Source: Picochlorum sp. 'celeri' (taxonomy: Eukaryota; Chlorophyta; Trebouxiophyceae). Taken from it: a stretch of 64,000 nt of DNA. A program made the position numbers and the translations under genes. The stretch covers positions 558,001-622,000 of the forward strand of contig JAACMV010000004.1 in assembly GCA_010909725.1 (NCBI GenBank), in the 5' to 3' direction. Below are positions 24,666 through 34,580 of the stretch, in pieces (within the stretch, counting starts at the first letter, position 1; each line of letters starts with the position of its first letter). The notes under the pieces are model-generated. The model was not told the DNA's origin. It searched no databases and worked only from the letters and a program-made list of their open reading frames with translations.

Positions 24666-25025
24666 TAACAACAATACTTGTTCAAAAAACCATGTAGATA
24701 TGAAACATGTGTACATGAAATTGCTTGTATTCTCTGAAATGCCACCAACATGGATCCCACAAAGGGCATGTTTGATGCTAAAAAACACTGGCCAAACTAA
24801 TCAATCCAGGACCAGGACACAATGCAACCAATGCTCATTGTAATTAAAATATAGCAGAACCACCCACCCACCAACCAACCCAGCATTTGAAGAGTGTGTT
24901 GGGGGAGATTGCAATGCAGAATAAGGCTGGCCCATACAAGGACATGTGGGAATTAAGCAAGGAGAGCAAAGTGCATGTGTAATAATTATTTGGTATGTAT
25001 GTAATATCGTAGTAGTAGTAGGTAT
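24666..25025. other. Intergenic: remnant TFIIF-beta 3' end before CLC
   Basis: It contains the 3' flank of the EF-hand gene, then the second copy of the TFIIF-beta tail (24875-24984) and its 3' flank running directly into the CLC start. Confidence 0.7.
24875..24984 (+). pseudogene. 3' remnant of a second TFIIF-beta copy
   Basis: It encodes the last 35 residues of TFIIF-beta plus stop, identical to 21858-21967 at the bases compared. Nothing upstream resembles TFIIF-beta, so this is a severed tail. Confidence 0.9.
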
Positions 25026-25091
25026 ATGGATGATGCTGGACATGATGGTAGCGAGGCTACCAGGAATTCGGCAAGGAGGCCTTTGGGGAGA
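24875..25091 (+). repeat. Direct repeat copy 2
   Basis: 217 bp nearly identical to 21858-22077. It includes the TFIIF-beta tail and the genuine first 66 bp of the CLC coding sequence (25026-25091). Confidence 0.95.
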
Positions 25092-27870
25092 GGGTCGAGA
25101 GATTTCTCGACACTGGTCCGTGGGAAGAGGAAGCGGATTTGGGATGTTACAGAGTCTATAGATTACACACCATTTAACAATCGGGTGGCGCTGAGGCGAT
25201 ATGGGGGTGTGGGGGAGCAGGCGAGGAGTATTTATGGATTTTCCGGTAGGACGCTTTTTACCCTACTGGCGACATTGTTGACTGGGATTCTGATTGGGAT
25301 AACTGGGAAGATGTTGGAGGTTGGAATTGATGTTGGGGTGGGCCTGCGGAATAGATTGGTGATGGGGTTGTTGTTGGGGGAGCAGGGGACGGTCAGCTGT
25401 GACCTGGCCCTGGTGGGGCTGAGCGTGGTGACGGTGGGGGTGAGTGCGAGTGCGGTGCAGTGGTTGGCGCCTGGGGCTGCTGGTTCTGGAGTGAGTCTTG
25501 TAATGGCGTTGTTGAATGGGAATGATATCGCTGGGTTGTTGACGCCAATGGTGTTTGTGGTCAAGTTGGTTGGGACGGCATTGTCTCGGATGGCGTGCTT
25601 GGCATTGGGGCCAGAGGCTCCTTTGGTGCATTTGGGGGCGTGTGTGGCGTCAATTGTGTTTTATTCTGGTCAGCGTGCGTATTGTGCATCAATCTTTTTC
25701 ATGCGATCTTGTTGGGTTGCTTGAACGAATCATAATAACAAAAATAAATGACCATGATGCAGGTATTGTGGATTTGAGGAGGTTGCGAGAGAGGAGGGAG
25801 ATTTTGAGAGTGACGAGGGATCCGGTGTTTTCGAATGCGAGTCTGAGGCAGTTGATATCCGCTGGGGCGGCGGCGGGTATGGCAGTGGCTTTTGGGGCGC
25901 CTGTAGGTGGTGTGCTGTTTGCGCTTGAGGAGGCATGTAGTGTGTGGTCGAAAAAGACTGCATGGAGGTGCTTGCTGGCGACAGCGATTGCCGTGTTTTC
26001 AATGTCTCAAATATTTCCGGCGTTGGGTGGGGGATATATTCTGTCATTTTCTGGTATTTATCCTCTGTCTGACAGACAATGGTTGTTTCAGTTGCCATTT
26101 GTGGTGTTTATGAGTGCTGTATCTGGGCTCTTGGGTGCGTTTTTTAATCTCATGCGCCGATGGATGCAGCGGCATAGGGTATCAAAGCGAAAGCATTTGC
26201 TGAGAGTGTTGGAGGCATGTGGCGTCGCATTGGTGTCTTCTTCAGCATTTTTATTACTTCCCAGACGGTTTGGTCAGTGTCTTGATTTGCCACCAACGTG
26301 GGAGGAGAGCCAAGTATTACAGTATGATTGCCCTGCGGGACAATATAATGACCTTGCGACGGCCCTCTTTGCAAGTGCTCCAGTGACGATTCGGAGTTTC
26401 TTAGGTCTAGGTAGCGAAAGTGAGCCTATAAATAGGATTTGTACGGCATCAATGCCCTGTTATTACACGCTGACTGCACTCATTTGTGTGAGTATGACGT
26501 ATCTGGCGTTGATGGTACTGTCTTCTGGGTTGGCTGTGCCTGGAGGGTTGTTCATGCCGTCTGCAATGGTTGGTGGAGCCCTGGGATCTTTCTTTGGCAT
26601 TTTGATCAATCCTATTGTGCCCATGTCGTGGGACATTCAACCTGGAGTGTATGCGATTGTTGGAGCTGCAGCAATGCTTGCAGCAGTCTTCAGAAGCAGT
26701 GTGTCTCTGGTTGTTATTCTGGTGGAGGGCACGAGGGGTATCAATTTCCTTCCAGGGATATTAATTGCTGTGATTATATCAAATTTTATTGCTCATTGGA
26801 TTCACCCGGATGGTATTTACGAGTCTGAATTGGAAGTGGATGGACGTGTCTTCTTCTTACGACAGGAACCTCCTGGGAGGTTGAGAAGCAAGACTGCAGA
26901 GTCATTGATGGCATCCCCTGCGGTGGGTTTGTACGAATTTGAATCCGTTGCTCGTGTGCTTCAGGTGCTATCTTCCACAACGCACAATGGGTTTCCTGTA
27001 TTTGCATCAGATCGCTCTGGCAGTAGTGCACGGCCACGTCTATCTGGGTTTATTTTGAGATCGCAGTTGCTGATTTTATTGGGTGAACAGGTGTTTTGTG
27101 ATGAAGAGGGTGATTATTTGAGTCATCCTTCTGGGATGGAACAATCAGAATATGAGGAAAGGTTGGATGCATTGATGCATCATGCTGTTCATGGAGGAAG
27201 TGAGATTGTTAATGCTCTGGTGGAGGATAGTGATGATGAGCATGATGGGGATAGTGGGGAATTCTCTGTGCCAAAAATCATGTCAAAAGCTCTTCAGATT
27301 ATGGAGGATCTGTCAAGAGAACCTTCATTTGCTGATATACTATCTGCACAGGAGAATGGAAATGGATCGACATCGCGGGAGTTTTCCTCGTCGAGGCTGA
27401 CAGAGATGATGGCAGATTCGTACATCAACTTGTCGCCCTTTATGGATTTGGGGATGATCACAGTGAGGCCAGATACCCCCGCTGCCCACGTGCATCAAAT
27501 GTTTGTCACAATGTCTCTTCGACACTTGTGCGTGACAGATTCCTTGAATGGAATTCTTGGTATCGTGACACGAAAAGATTTGGATAGAGCCGCAGGGCAT
27601 GGATGGTGGAGGAGTAATAAGATTGCCCCAGATCCTCCAAAGGACACTGCAGTGCTCCGATCCACAAGTTGGTTCCAATCCTCCCTTCAGGCTATTGCTG
27701 TGCCACCGCGCCGTATGCTTTCTGATTTACTCCAAAGTCTATCTCCGAGTCCTTCCATGGAGCGCACTGTATCATCGCTCGCAGAACAACATGTACATCC
27801 ATCTTTGGAACATTTGTTGCAGGGAGAAGAGTCTCCCCAAAATAGTCCAGAGGATAACGTGTCACAGTGA
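25026..27870 (+). CDS. CLC-family chloride/proton exchanger with CBS pair
   Basis: Join(25026..25674, 25763..27870), 918 aa. The 88-bp intron uses donor GTGCGT and acceptor gatgcag (phase 1); a weaker donor six bases earlier would also keep frame. CLC proteins move Cl- (or nitrate) across membranes. The selectivity motifs are altered: GSGVS (about 153-157) where GSGIP is usual, and GPEAP (195-199) where GKEGP is usual, with the gating Glu retained. GVLFALEE keeps the second Glu typical of exchangers rather than channels, so Cl-/H+ antiport in an internal membrane is inferred. The C-terminal CBS pair is recognisable (TAESLMASPAVGLYEFESV...; ...DLGMITVRPDTPAAHV...), with a long acidic insert in between. 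The first 22 codons are duplicated at 22012-22077. The stop is 49 bp from the convergent PPAT gene. Confidence 0.9.
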
Positions 27871-27919
27871 CTCTGACAATAAAGTACCAAATAAATGTAT
27901 AAATATATTGTAATCGCAT

Positions 27920-29119
27920 CTATTTTTGTTGTCGTTGCTCTTCTTGTACTCGTAATGCTGAAGAACTCAACTTGCTATCCTCACCTGCTGCTGCTGACAA
28001 GAGCCCAATAACAATGATTATCAATGGGTGGAAACCTAGCTCGGCTCGGACTCTATTAATTTCGTGTGCACCCCCTATTGTTTCCTCAGAGACGACAATA
28101 GCATCAAAATTTTCTTCAGTCGCACAGAGTGGAGGGATGCGTGGATCAGTGAGTGGGCCAGCAGAGACCAACTCTAGTGTAGGATTGACTGTCTGGATGA
28201 ACCTCACTGCAGCGTCACTGCGCTCCTCGTACGATTGTAGCAACTCTTTTGCCTTTTTGTTCTGAAGTAGTTTATCGGAGGTTATTCCAATAAAAACCTT
28301 CTGAGTGGTCACCATGGCAGTTGCACCAAGCAAGAGTCTATGTCCAGCATGGAATCTATCAAACGTACCCCCAACAGCAACATTTTTAAACCTCAAAGAA
28401 TCTTCGTCACGAGACCATGCATTCGAACTAGAAAATGTCGATGGCAGTATAATGCGCGAGGTGCTTCTCGGAGCAACAACTGAGGGGATCTGCACACGCC
28501 GCAAGGATGGAATTTGCCCACAGGGCTGCATCATTCTTTGAAATCCACCAGATTGGGGAGTCAGCTCGCCACACAGGACGTTCTCATCAGGAGCTATAGA
28601 TGCAATGTCCTTTTCTTTATAAAGAAACTCAAAAACCGGAATAACGCGAAGGGTGGGTTGACGCAATGCGATTGGTAAAAGGACATTATACAAGACATCT
28701 AGTGTGTCCAGCGTCGGCTCTGCATCATCCACTGCTGGCACAGCAACGTACAACACAGCACAAGATTCGCCATGATCGGACAAGACATCATTCAAAAGAC
28801 CCAATGACTCTTCATATGACTCGACCGAGGATCGATCAATCAGCAACCACATTGTGCTCGTAGTGTGTTCATCCATCTGTGGCTGGCATCCACAACAAGA
28901 AAACGTTGACCAGGCCCTCCTTCCACCAGAGTCCAGGTATCTAGCTCTAATTCCGTTCCAGAATACTTTCAATCTATAATGAAAAGGTCTAGATGGCGCC
29001 ACGTCTCGAGCTCGCTGTGTAGACAGCCCTCTACAGTTGTTTTCTCCCAAATATGTCGGTACCCTCGATAGTAAAGTGCTCCGATCCACTGACAGGATAC
29101 CTCGATCCATTAGCAACAA
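27920..29119 (-). CDS. Phosphopantetheine adenylyltransferase (eukaryotic type)
   Basis: 399 aa, single exon. It catalyses the fourth step of coenzyme A synthesis, 4'-phosphopantetheine + ATP to dephospho-CoA. The nucleotidyltransferase domain fills the C-terminal half: VGGTFDRFHAGH (HxGH at about 257-260), GITSDKLLQNK, and the closing KLSSSALR. It lacks the dephospho-CoA kinase domain of animal COASY, so it is monofunctional as in plants and yeast Cab4. The N-terminal about 240 residues resemble the poorly conserved extension of the COASY/Cab4 group; the first 85 are Arg-rich and could be a targeting sequence. An internal start at Met90 (MWLLIDRS) is the alternative. Confidence 0.9.
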   Translation of the reverse strand: MLLMDRGILSVDRSTLLSRVPTYLGENNCRGLSTQRARDVAPSRPFHYRLKVFWNGIRARYLDSGGRRAWSTFSCCGCQPQMDEHTTSTMWLLIDRSSVESYEESLGLLNDVLSDHGESCAVLYVAVPAVDDAEPTLDTLDVLYNVLLPIALRQPTLRVIPVFEFLYKEKDIASIAPDENVLCGELTPQSGGFQRMMQPCGQIPSLRRVQIPSVVAPRSTSRIILPSTFSSSNAWSRDEDSLRFKNVAVGGTFDRFHAGHRLLLGATAMVTTQKVFIGITSDKLLQNKKAKELLQSYEERSDAAVRFIQTVNPTLELVSAGPLTDPRIPPLCATEENFDAIVVSEETIGGAHEINRVRAELGFHPLIIIVIGLLSAAAGEDSKLSSSALRVQEEQRQQK

Positions 29120-29450
29120 AAAATAATGTTATTTAATGCTAGCATGTCCGATTTTGATCGCATATATGGCGCTCGTAAGTGGTCCATGAGTTCCTTACTT
29201 GGAAATAAAAATATTCGGTTCAAATTTCAAATTTGCAGCGGGCATGACTAATTGCTCAGACATTGCCATTGGATACGTTTACAATAGTATAGACTTGATA
29301 AGGAATTTCACGCCTGGGACTGTTGGAAGAAGCCTTATACAGGGCCAACAAACGGATTGAGGAGTTGGACTTGATACGTCTTTTCACTCGCGCTCTTTGC
29401 ACAGAAAAGTACCTTGAAGCCTGTTTAATAAATAATTTTTATCTAGTGGG
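29120..29450. promoter_or_regulatory. Divergent intergenic region, PPAT/HAT1
   Basis: About 330 bp between two divergent genes. No coding sequence, RNA gene or notable repeat is seen. Confidence 0.45.
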
Positions 29451-30947
29451 ATGGACTTTTTGGATCTAAAGCGAGCAAGGGCTCTAGCTGACGGTTTGGA
29501 GACTGTGGAAGCTGTGGACTCAAACGAGTGCCTTCATTTCAGACCATTGTCTCACTCGCATGTTTCTGAGGTGAATGAAAAAGGACTGGAGGGTGTGGGG
29601 GACTTTGGGCCGCTGATGTCGCACCAGTACGTGCTACTTGATTGATTGGTGGCCAACTCATATTCAACCTGACAAATGCCTGTGTTGTTATTCTTCTTAT
29701 TTTTATTGCAGAATCTACGGGCAAGACGAGCTCATCCGGGGATATGTCAATCCAAGAGTTGATATATATCTTTCTCCCATGTTTTTGCCCTATGTTCAGA
29801 CGAGTTATGAGTCAAGAGTGAGCGATGATGGCATTGCCACAACTGACCTGGTCAAACCTCTTAAAGAAGCCTTCGGGGAGTCCACGTTACAATTGGAGAG
29901 AGAGCCATTTTTCGAAAAGATGAGAGAAGAAGAAAAACTGGGGCTGCAGATGGAAGATCTTGGGGAGCGTGTTCTGACTAGAACAATTGAGAAGGATGGC
30001 AAACAGAGCACACTAGGAATCTTTCAGTCAACATTGGCAGATGCAAGCGAGACTGTGAAGAAACTTCATGCACGAATCGAGCCACTATTGCTATTCTTCA
30101 TTGATTGCGCTGCAGCTATCGACGCAGAAGATCCATCGTGGGAGGTATTTTTAGTCACATTGCAGGATGAGGATGGAAATATTGAGATTGTTGGCATGTG
30201 CACAGTGTATGTGTTTTATGTCTACCCGGACAAGAAGCGATTTCGAGTTGCCCAGGTATTTGTGCTTCCTACTCAGCAAGGAAAAGGGATTGGATCTGCT
30301 ATTGTTGACGCTGTGTTTGAGGTTGCCAAGAACAAGGGCGTCGTAGACATTACGGTACGGATCTAGTTATTCCTTGGTCTTCGTCATGTTTTGATATTGT
30401 AATTCCATTGTGCGTGTAGTTGGAAGACCCGACAGATGACTTTAGAAGAATACGAGATAGAAAAGATTTACATGAGATGCTTGCCCTGGACTGGATTGTA
30501 TCCATGGCAAAAGATGCATTGGGGTCCTTAGGTTCCAAGGCATCCACTCCAAACCCCCTATCAGCACCGACAGAGGCAATCGATAGGCTGTGTAGCACGC
30601 TCATGATGAATAAGAAACAAGCACAGAGAATGTGGGAGTCGTTGCTGTACAAGGTTGCATCGGATATGGGTAATGAAGCAACTGCTGCTGTCGAGGGCTA
30701 CATTGCCAAGACCCTGGAGGAAATGTTTGTTGGCGGTGCCAAGGACGATTCAGAAAACAAGGTTGTCGTGGAGACGCCAACAGGATTTGTCATGTATAAG
30801 AGCAAAACAAAGATGACAATCCCAGGTAACATTCCGCCCGTGGAGGAAGTCACACGCGAGCAGCAGAGAGCAACAATTGCAGACTATGTAGCTGGTAGAG
30901 TTGCAGAAATTCAACGATTACTGGGCCTTTCCGTCGACCAGCATTGA
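29451..30947 (+). CDS. HAT1: Histone acetyltransferase type B catalytic subunit HAT1
   Basis: Join(29451..29626, 29712..30354, 30420..30947), 448 aa. Introns are 85 bp (donor GTACGT, phase 2) and 65 bp (donor GTACGG, phase 0); the spliced joints read MSHQ-IYGQDELIRGY and VVDIT-LEDPTDDF, both HAT1 hallmarks. HAT1 acetylates newly made histone H4 at Lys5 and Lys12 before chromatin assembly. The GNAT acetyl-CoA loop is QQGKGIG (about 248-254) following AQVFVLPT. The N-terminal HAT1 domain lies at about 25-200 and the helical C-terminal region at about 330-448. The stop codon is only two bases from that of the convergent KIN17 gene. Confidence 0.95.
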
Positions 30948-30949
30948 CC

Positions 30950-32218
30950 TCATACTTTACAAAAGCATTCATATTCTAAAAATACTGGTTCATTTTGATC
31001 AGGTAGTTTGATATACGCCCCGAATTTCTCCTTCTCCAATGATTCCAACTTCCCCAACAGACCTCTGTATGCACCTTTGACAACCTTCACCTGCCTCCCT
31101 GGGGACGGAATCACAGTTTCCAGCTCATCTTGATCGACCCGCAGCACATCTTTACTATCAATCATTTCTATTTCTGCAACAAACCCCTCTACTTTCAGCA
31201 CCCTGCCCTTCTTTTTATAATATCCATGCTCTTTTAAACTCGGACTCAGCACTTTGACAACAATATTTGGCATAATCCACGCGTTACCTGTTTCTTCTTC
31301 AACCACTGCAACGGTAGCCTTTTGTTTCTTCATCTGCAGCTCACCTGCCATGAGCTCCTCTACCTTGCTTTTCTTGCCCGTTACTCTAGCAGCAGCAGCT
31401 GCTGCTGAATCATCCACATCCTCATCAAACTGTATACCACTTCTTTTCCTTGTGCCACCCTGCTGCGTCGCATTCAAAGACAGTGACACAGATTTCAAAT
31501 CCTTCACATCCACATGCTGATCAGGTGCATCGACTTGTGCTTCCTGTTCACCCCCTCCACCATTCTGCCTAGCCTTCTCAGCCTGTGCCTGCAAAATCTT
31601 CAAATGTCTTTCATCAGCCTCCTTCTCACTCTTTTCCCTCTCCCGCCGCTTCTTTTTCTCCATGGCTTCAAACGGATCCTCTTGCGTCAGCTTTATGAAC
31701 CATCCCTTGGGCGTCTCATCCACCTTGCATTTTCCCTCTCTCCCAAGGTACTTGACAAACTGAGTCAAACTCAACCACTTGGTCGCATTCATATGCACAT
31801 GATGTCTATCCTGTATAAACTCATTATACACTACGTTTGCAGCCACTCGACTAAACGGATGAGTCCGACGCAAATGATCTAAGAACGTTTTTTCAAACTC
31901 CACACTGTAGTCTCTGATAACCTTGTTAGGATTCTGCCCAAACACTTCCATTTGACGCTTGTGCGATTCACTTGTCAAGTGACATTTGAATCCATTCTCA
32001 TCTCTACATTGTTTATTGCACATTTGACAGTAAAAGCGAAGCTTTTGTAACCCTTTGGCCTTGATTCGGTTGGCAATGGCCTTGGGAGATGCAAAATCTG
32101 CACAAAATACGACATGTTAGGATACCGTTATCACTCCATACCCTCACTGTGTAAAACTAAATGGATTTAAAGGAATACAGAGGAAGGAAAACGACGAACA
32201 CGTACCATGTTTGCCCAT
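30950..32218 (-). CDS. KIN17: KIN17 DNA/RNA-binding protein
   Basis: Complement of join(30950..32097, 32206..32218), 386 aa. The first exon encodes only MGKH plus one base; the 108-bp intron (donor GTACGT, acceptor gtgcag) then gives MGKHDFASPKAIANRIKAKG, the invariant start of the family. Domains: C2H2-type zinc finger (CQMCNKQC...H) at about 28-52, the KIN17 winged helix at about 55-155, a coiled charged region (KKKRREREKSEKEADERH) at about 160-190, and tandem C-terminal SH3/KOW-like domains at about 265-386. KIN17 is a nuclear factor linked to DNA repair, replication and splicing. It lies 104 bp downstream of the coiled-coil gene on the same strand. Confidence 0.95.
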
Positions 32219-32321
32219 GACTACAAGCGTCTCGAATTTTCCAACGCAACACGCCTATTCTATACGGTATCTTCTCTTCTGAGTATACAAATACAATCTA
32301 GTATTACAAAAATATCAATTA

Positions 32322-33989
32322 CTATGAAAATACGTCGTCCTCCGCCAACATATCCGCAGATGCATCCACAGAGTCTATGGCATTTTTGAATAAGGCTCTA
32401 ATGTCGGTCGACATCTCGGTATCAACCGTATCCGATCGACCCCTCTGGATCTGCTGCGTCGAGTGTAATTCATCATGCAATGAAGATGGCGTGAGTGGCC
32501 CATGGCTACTGCTGTGTACGTCCACGCTATCACCATGAGGAGTGTCAACGTCATCACCATGAGGAGCACCAGAGGTTTTTGTCACAGTGTTCTGTGCTCC
32601 GTTGTCATGTGACTCACAAACCTGTGCTCCAACAGTGTCAGCGTCATCATGAAAATGATGATTTTGTTGCTTTTGCTGCAAAACAATGTCCTTGTGTGGC
32701 CTAGAGTTGATGGCTGATATAACTTCTGCCAATTGCGCATGCAGCACATTGGCCTCTGATGTCAGCTTGGCAACCTCCACCTTGGCTTCAGATGCCTCTG
32801 ACATCGACGCAGTCACCATACTCTTCAACTTTGCATTTTCTTTCCGAAGCGATACATTCTCCTTCTCAAACGTACTCGCGAGCCGAGCACTATCCGACGC
32901 AGCAGATGCCTGTGACTCCAAATCCCTCGTCTTCATTCGCAAATTCGTGACTTCAGCAGCTAATATATCTTCATCTCGAGTCCCATGCGAGCACACAGAC
33001 CCTCCATCATCACCTCCATGTGCATTCAACAAAGGATTTGAGTATACTGATCCGCTATGACTACGAGCCATGGGAGAATTTGTTGCTGCATACCGCCGAT
33101 GCTGTTGAGCACTCATTGGTCCAGAGTCCATCGACCCTCGAGCCGCGACTTCCTGACGAAGCCCCTCTATTTCTCTATTCAACTCTTTAATCTTGGACTG
33201 ATAATATTTATCCTGAGACTCCGAGTATCTTGTTGCCTTTTCCAAATCAATCTGCAACTCCTCAATCTGCTCCTCCAACTGTGCCGTATCCGCATAGGCA
33301 TCCAACAATTGCTGCGCCGCCGTCTCCGCATCGATCCCAGCATCCTCAAACCTTTTCAACGACGCATGTTGCTTCTCCTCAACTGCCGCCAGGGCATCCC
33401 GACTCTGTCGACATTCCTCTTCCAGCTGCAGAATCCTCTTGTGCAACTCCTCTTCTGCCGCATCCCTCTTGGCATCCGCTCTCGCTTGCAAGGACTTTAA
33501 GGCCTCTAAAGACGCTGTCTTGGCTTCTACAATCCCTCTCAACGACTCCGTCTCCACCCGCAACCGCTTTGCATCGCATTCCTTCTCCATCACCCTCAGA
33601 GAGTACCGTCGCCTCTCCCTGTGCAACTTGCGTGTCACCTCCAACAGCTCCTCATGAACCTGAACAACCTGCGTCTCCCATGCATTCATCACATCATGCA
33701 GCGAGTGACTACACTTTTTCGTCCTGATCGCCTGATCCAACAGCGAGTTCAACTCCACAATCGTCTGTGCAGGTGTCTTGGACTCAAATGACAACTTTCT
33801 TTCTCCTCCATGCACATGTCCCATTCTCTCACCGCACTCTGACCCTTTCAAACTCGGGGGTGTCGGAACCAACCATGTCTCATCATGCTCCAGGCCACCC
33901 CTACTACTGCTCTCGTGTGTAACAACACTCCCACCCCCGTCCCTGTGAGACATCCCTCCGCTGGCCACCACAGTCTGTGGTGTCGTCAT
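32322..33989 (-). CDS. Coiled-coil protein of unknown function
   Basis: 555 aa. I do not recognise a family. Residues about 70-310 and 345-425 are long heptad-rich coiled coils (for example EELHKRILQLEEECRQ). The N-terminus is Gly/Ser/His-rich and the C-terminus (about 440-520) is His/Asp-rich with repeated PHGD-type units. Such an arrangement suggests a structural or cytoskeletal protein, but nothing more specific can be read. Confidence 0.7.
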   Translation of the reverse strand: MTTPQTVVASGGMSHRDGGGSVVTHESSSRGGLEHDETWLVPTPPSLKGSECGERMGHVHGGERKLSFESKTPAQTIVELNSLLDQAIRTKKCSHSLHDVMNAWETQVVQVHEELLEVTRKLHRERRRYSLRVMEKECDAKRLRVETESLRGIVEAKTASLEALKSLQARADAKRDAAEEELHKRILQLEEECRQSRDALAAVEEKQHASLKRFEDAGIDAETAAQQLLDAYADTAQLEEQIEELQIDLEKATRYSESQDKYYQSKIKELNREIEGLRQEVAARGSMDSGPMSAQQHRRYAATNSPMARSHSGSVYSNPLLNAHGGDDGGSVCSHGTRDEDILAAEVTNLRMKTRDLESQASAASDSARLASTFEKENVSLRKENAKLKSMVTASMSEASEAKVEVAKLTSEANVLHAQLAEVISAINSRPHKDIVLQQKQQNHHFHDDADTVGAQVCESHDNGAQNTVTKTSGAPHGDDVDTPHGDSVDVHSSSHGPLTPSSLHDELHSTQQIQRGRSDTVDTEMSTDIRALFKNAIDSVDASADMLAEDDVFS

Positions 33990-34580
33990 GAAGAATAAAT
34001 GCTACTCAATAACTATGATATTATTTATCAAGTAATACGATATGAACAACTCCGTCCACCAACAGTGCGTCTACAAACGTTCGATCGTCGAGACCAGTTG
34101 AATTCGTTTTCAAAATCTCGCGAATCACGCAAAGCTACACATGAATGCACTATGGGTGTCTTAATATACACGCATGAAACATATGAATGCTTAAATGCTG
34201 TAAAAGGTGGTATTTTTATGCGTATGACGCCGTGTGTTTGGTCGTATCATCACAGGTCGACTGCCTGACGACCGAGCGGTCGACTCTGAGCGAGTTTGTT
34301 TTAAATTCCGATCAACCCATTTAAAATATAAAAACCCTTCCTGGCTTCTTCTTGGACAGAAATCTCTCCAATAGCAGATGCCTCGTCATTCTCCACGTAT
34401 TACAAACTCACCGCCTACTATATATTTGTATCAGTTCTATAGGGCTGATATACGACTCTGAGATACATACACAGCAAGGACGGTGGGACGCTTGGGTCGT
34501 TCGACACGTCTCCTCGAAAGAAAAAAGACAGCGCTGATTTCATTTCATTTGCGATAGGCATCGTTTCTTAGATCATAGGC
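33990..34580. promoter_or_regulatory. Divergent intergenic region, coiled-coil/PYD1
   Basis: About 590 bp without a convincing gene. Two GGTCGACT copies (near 34254 and 34281) are the only short repeat noticed. It presumably carries both promoters. Confidence 0.45.
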
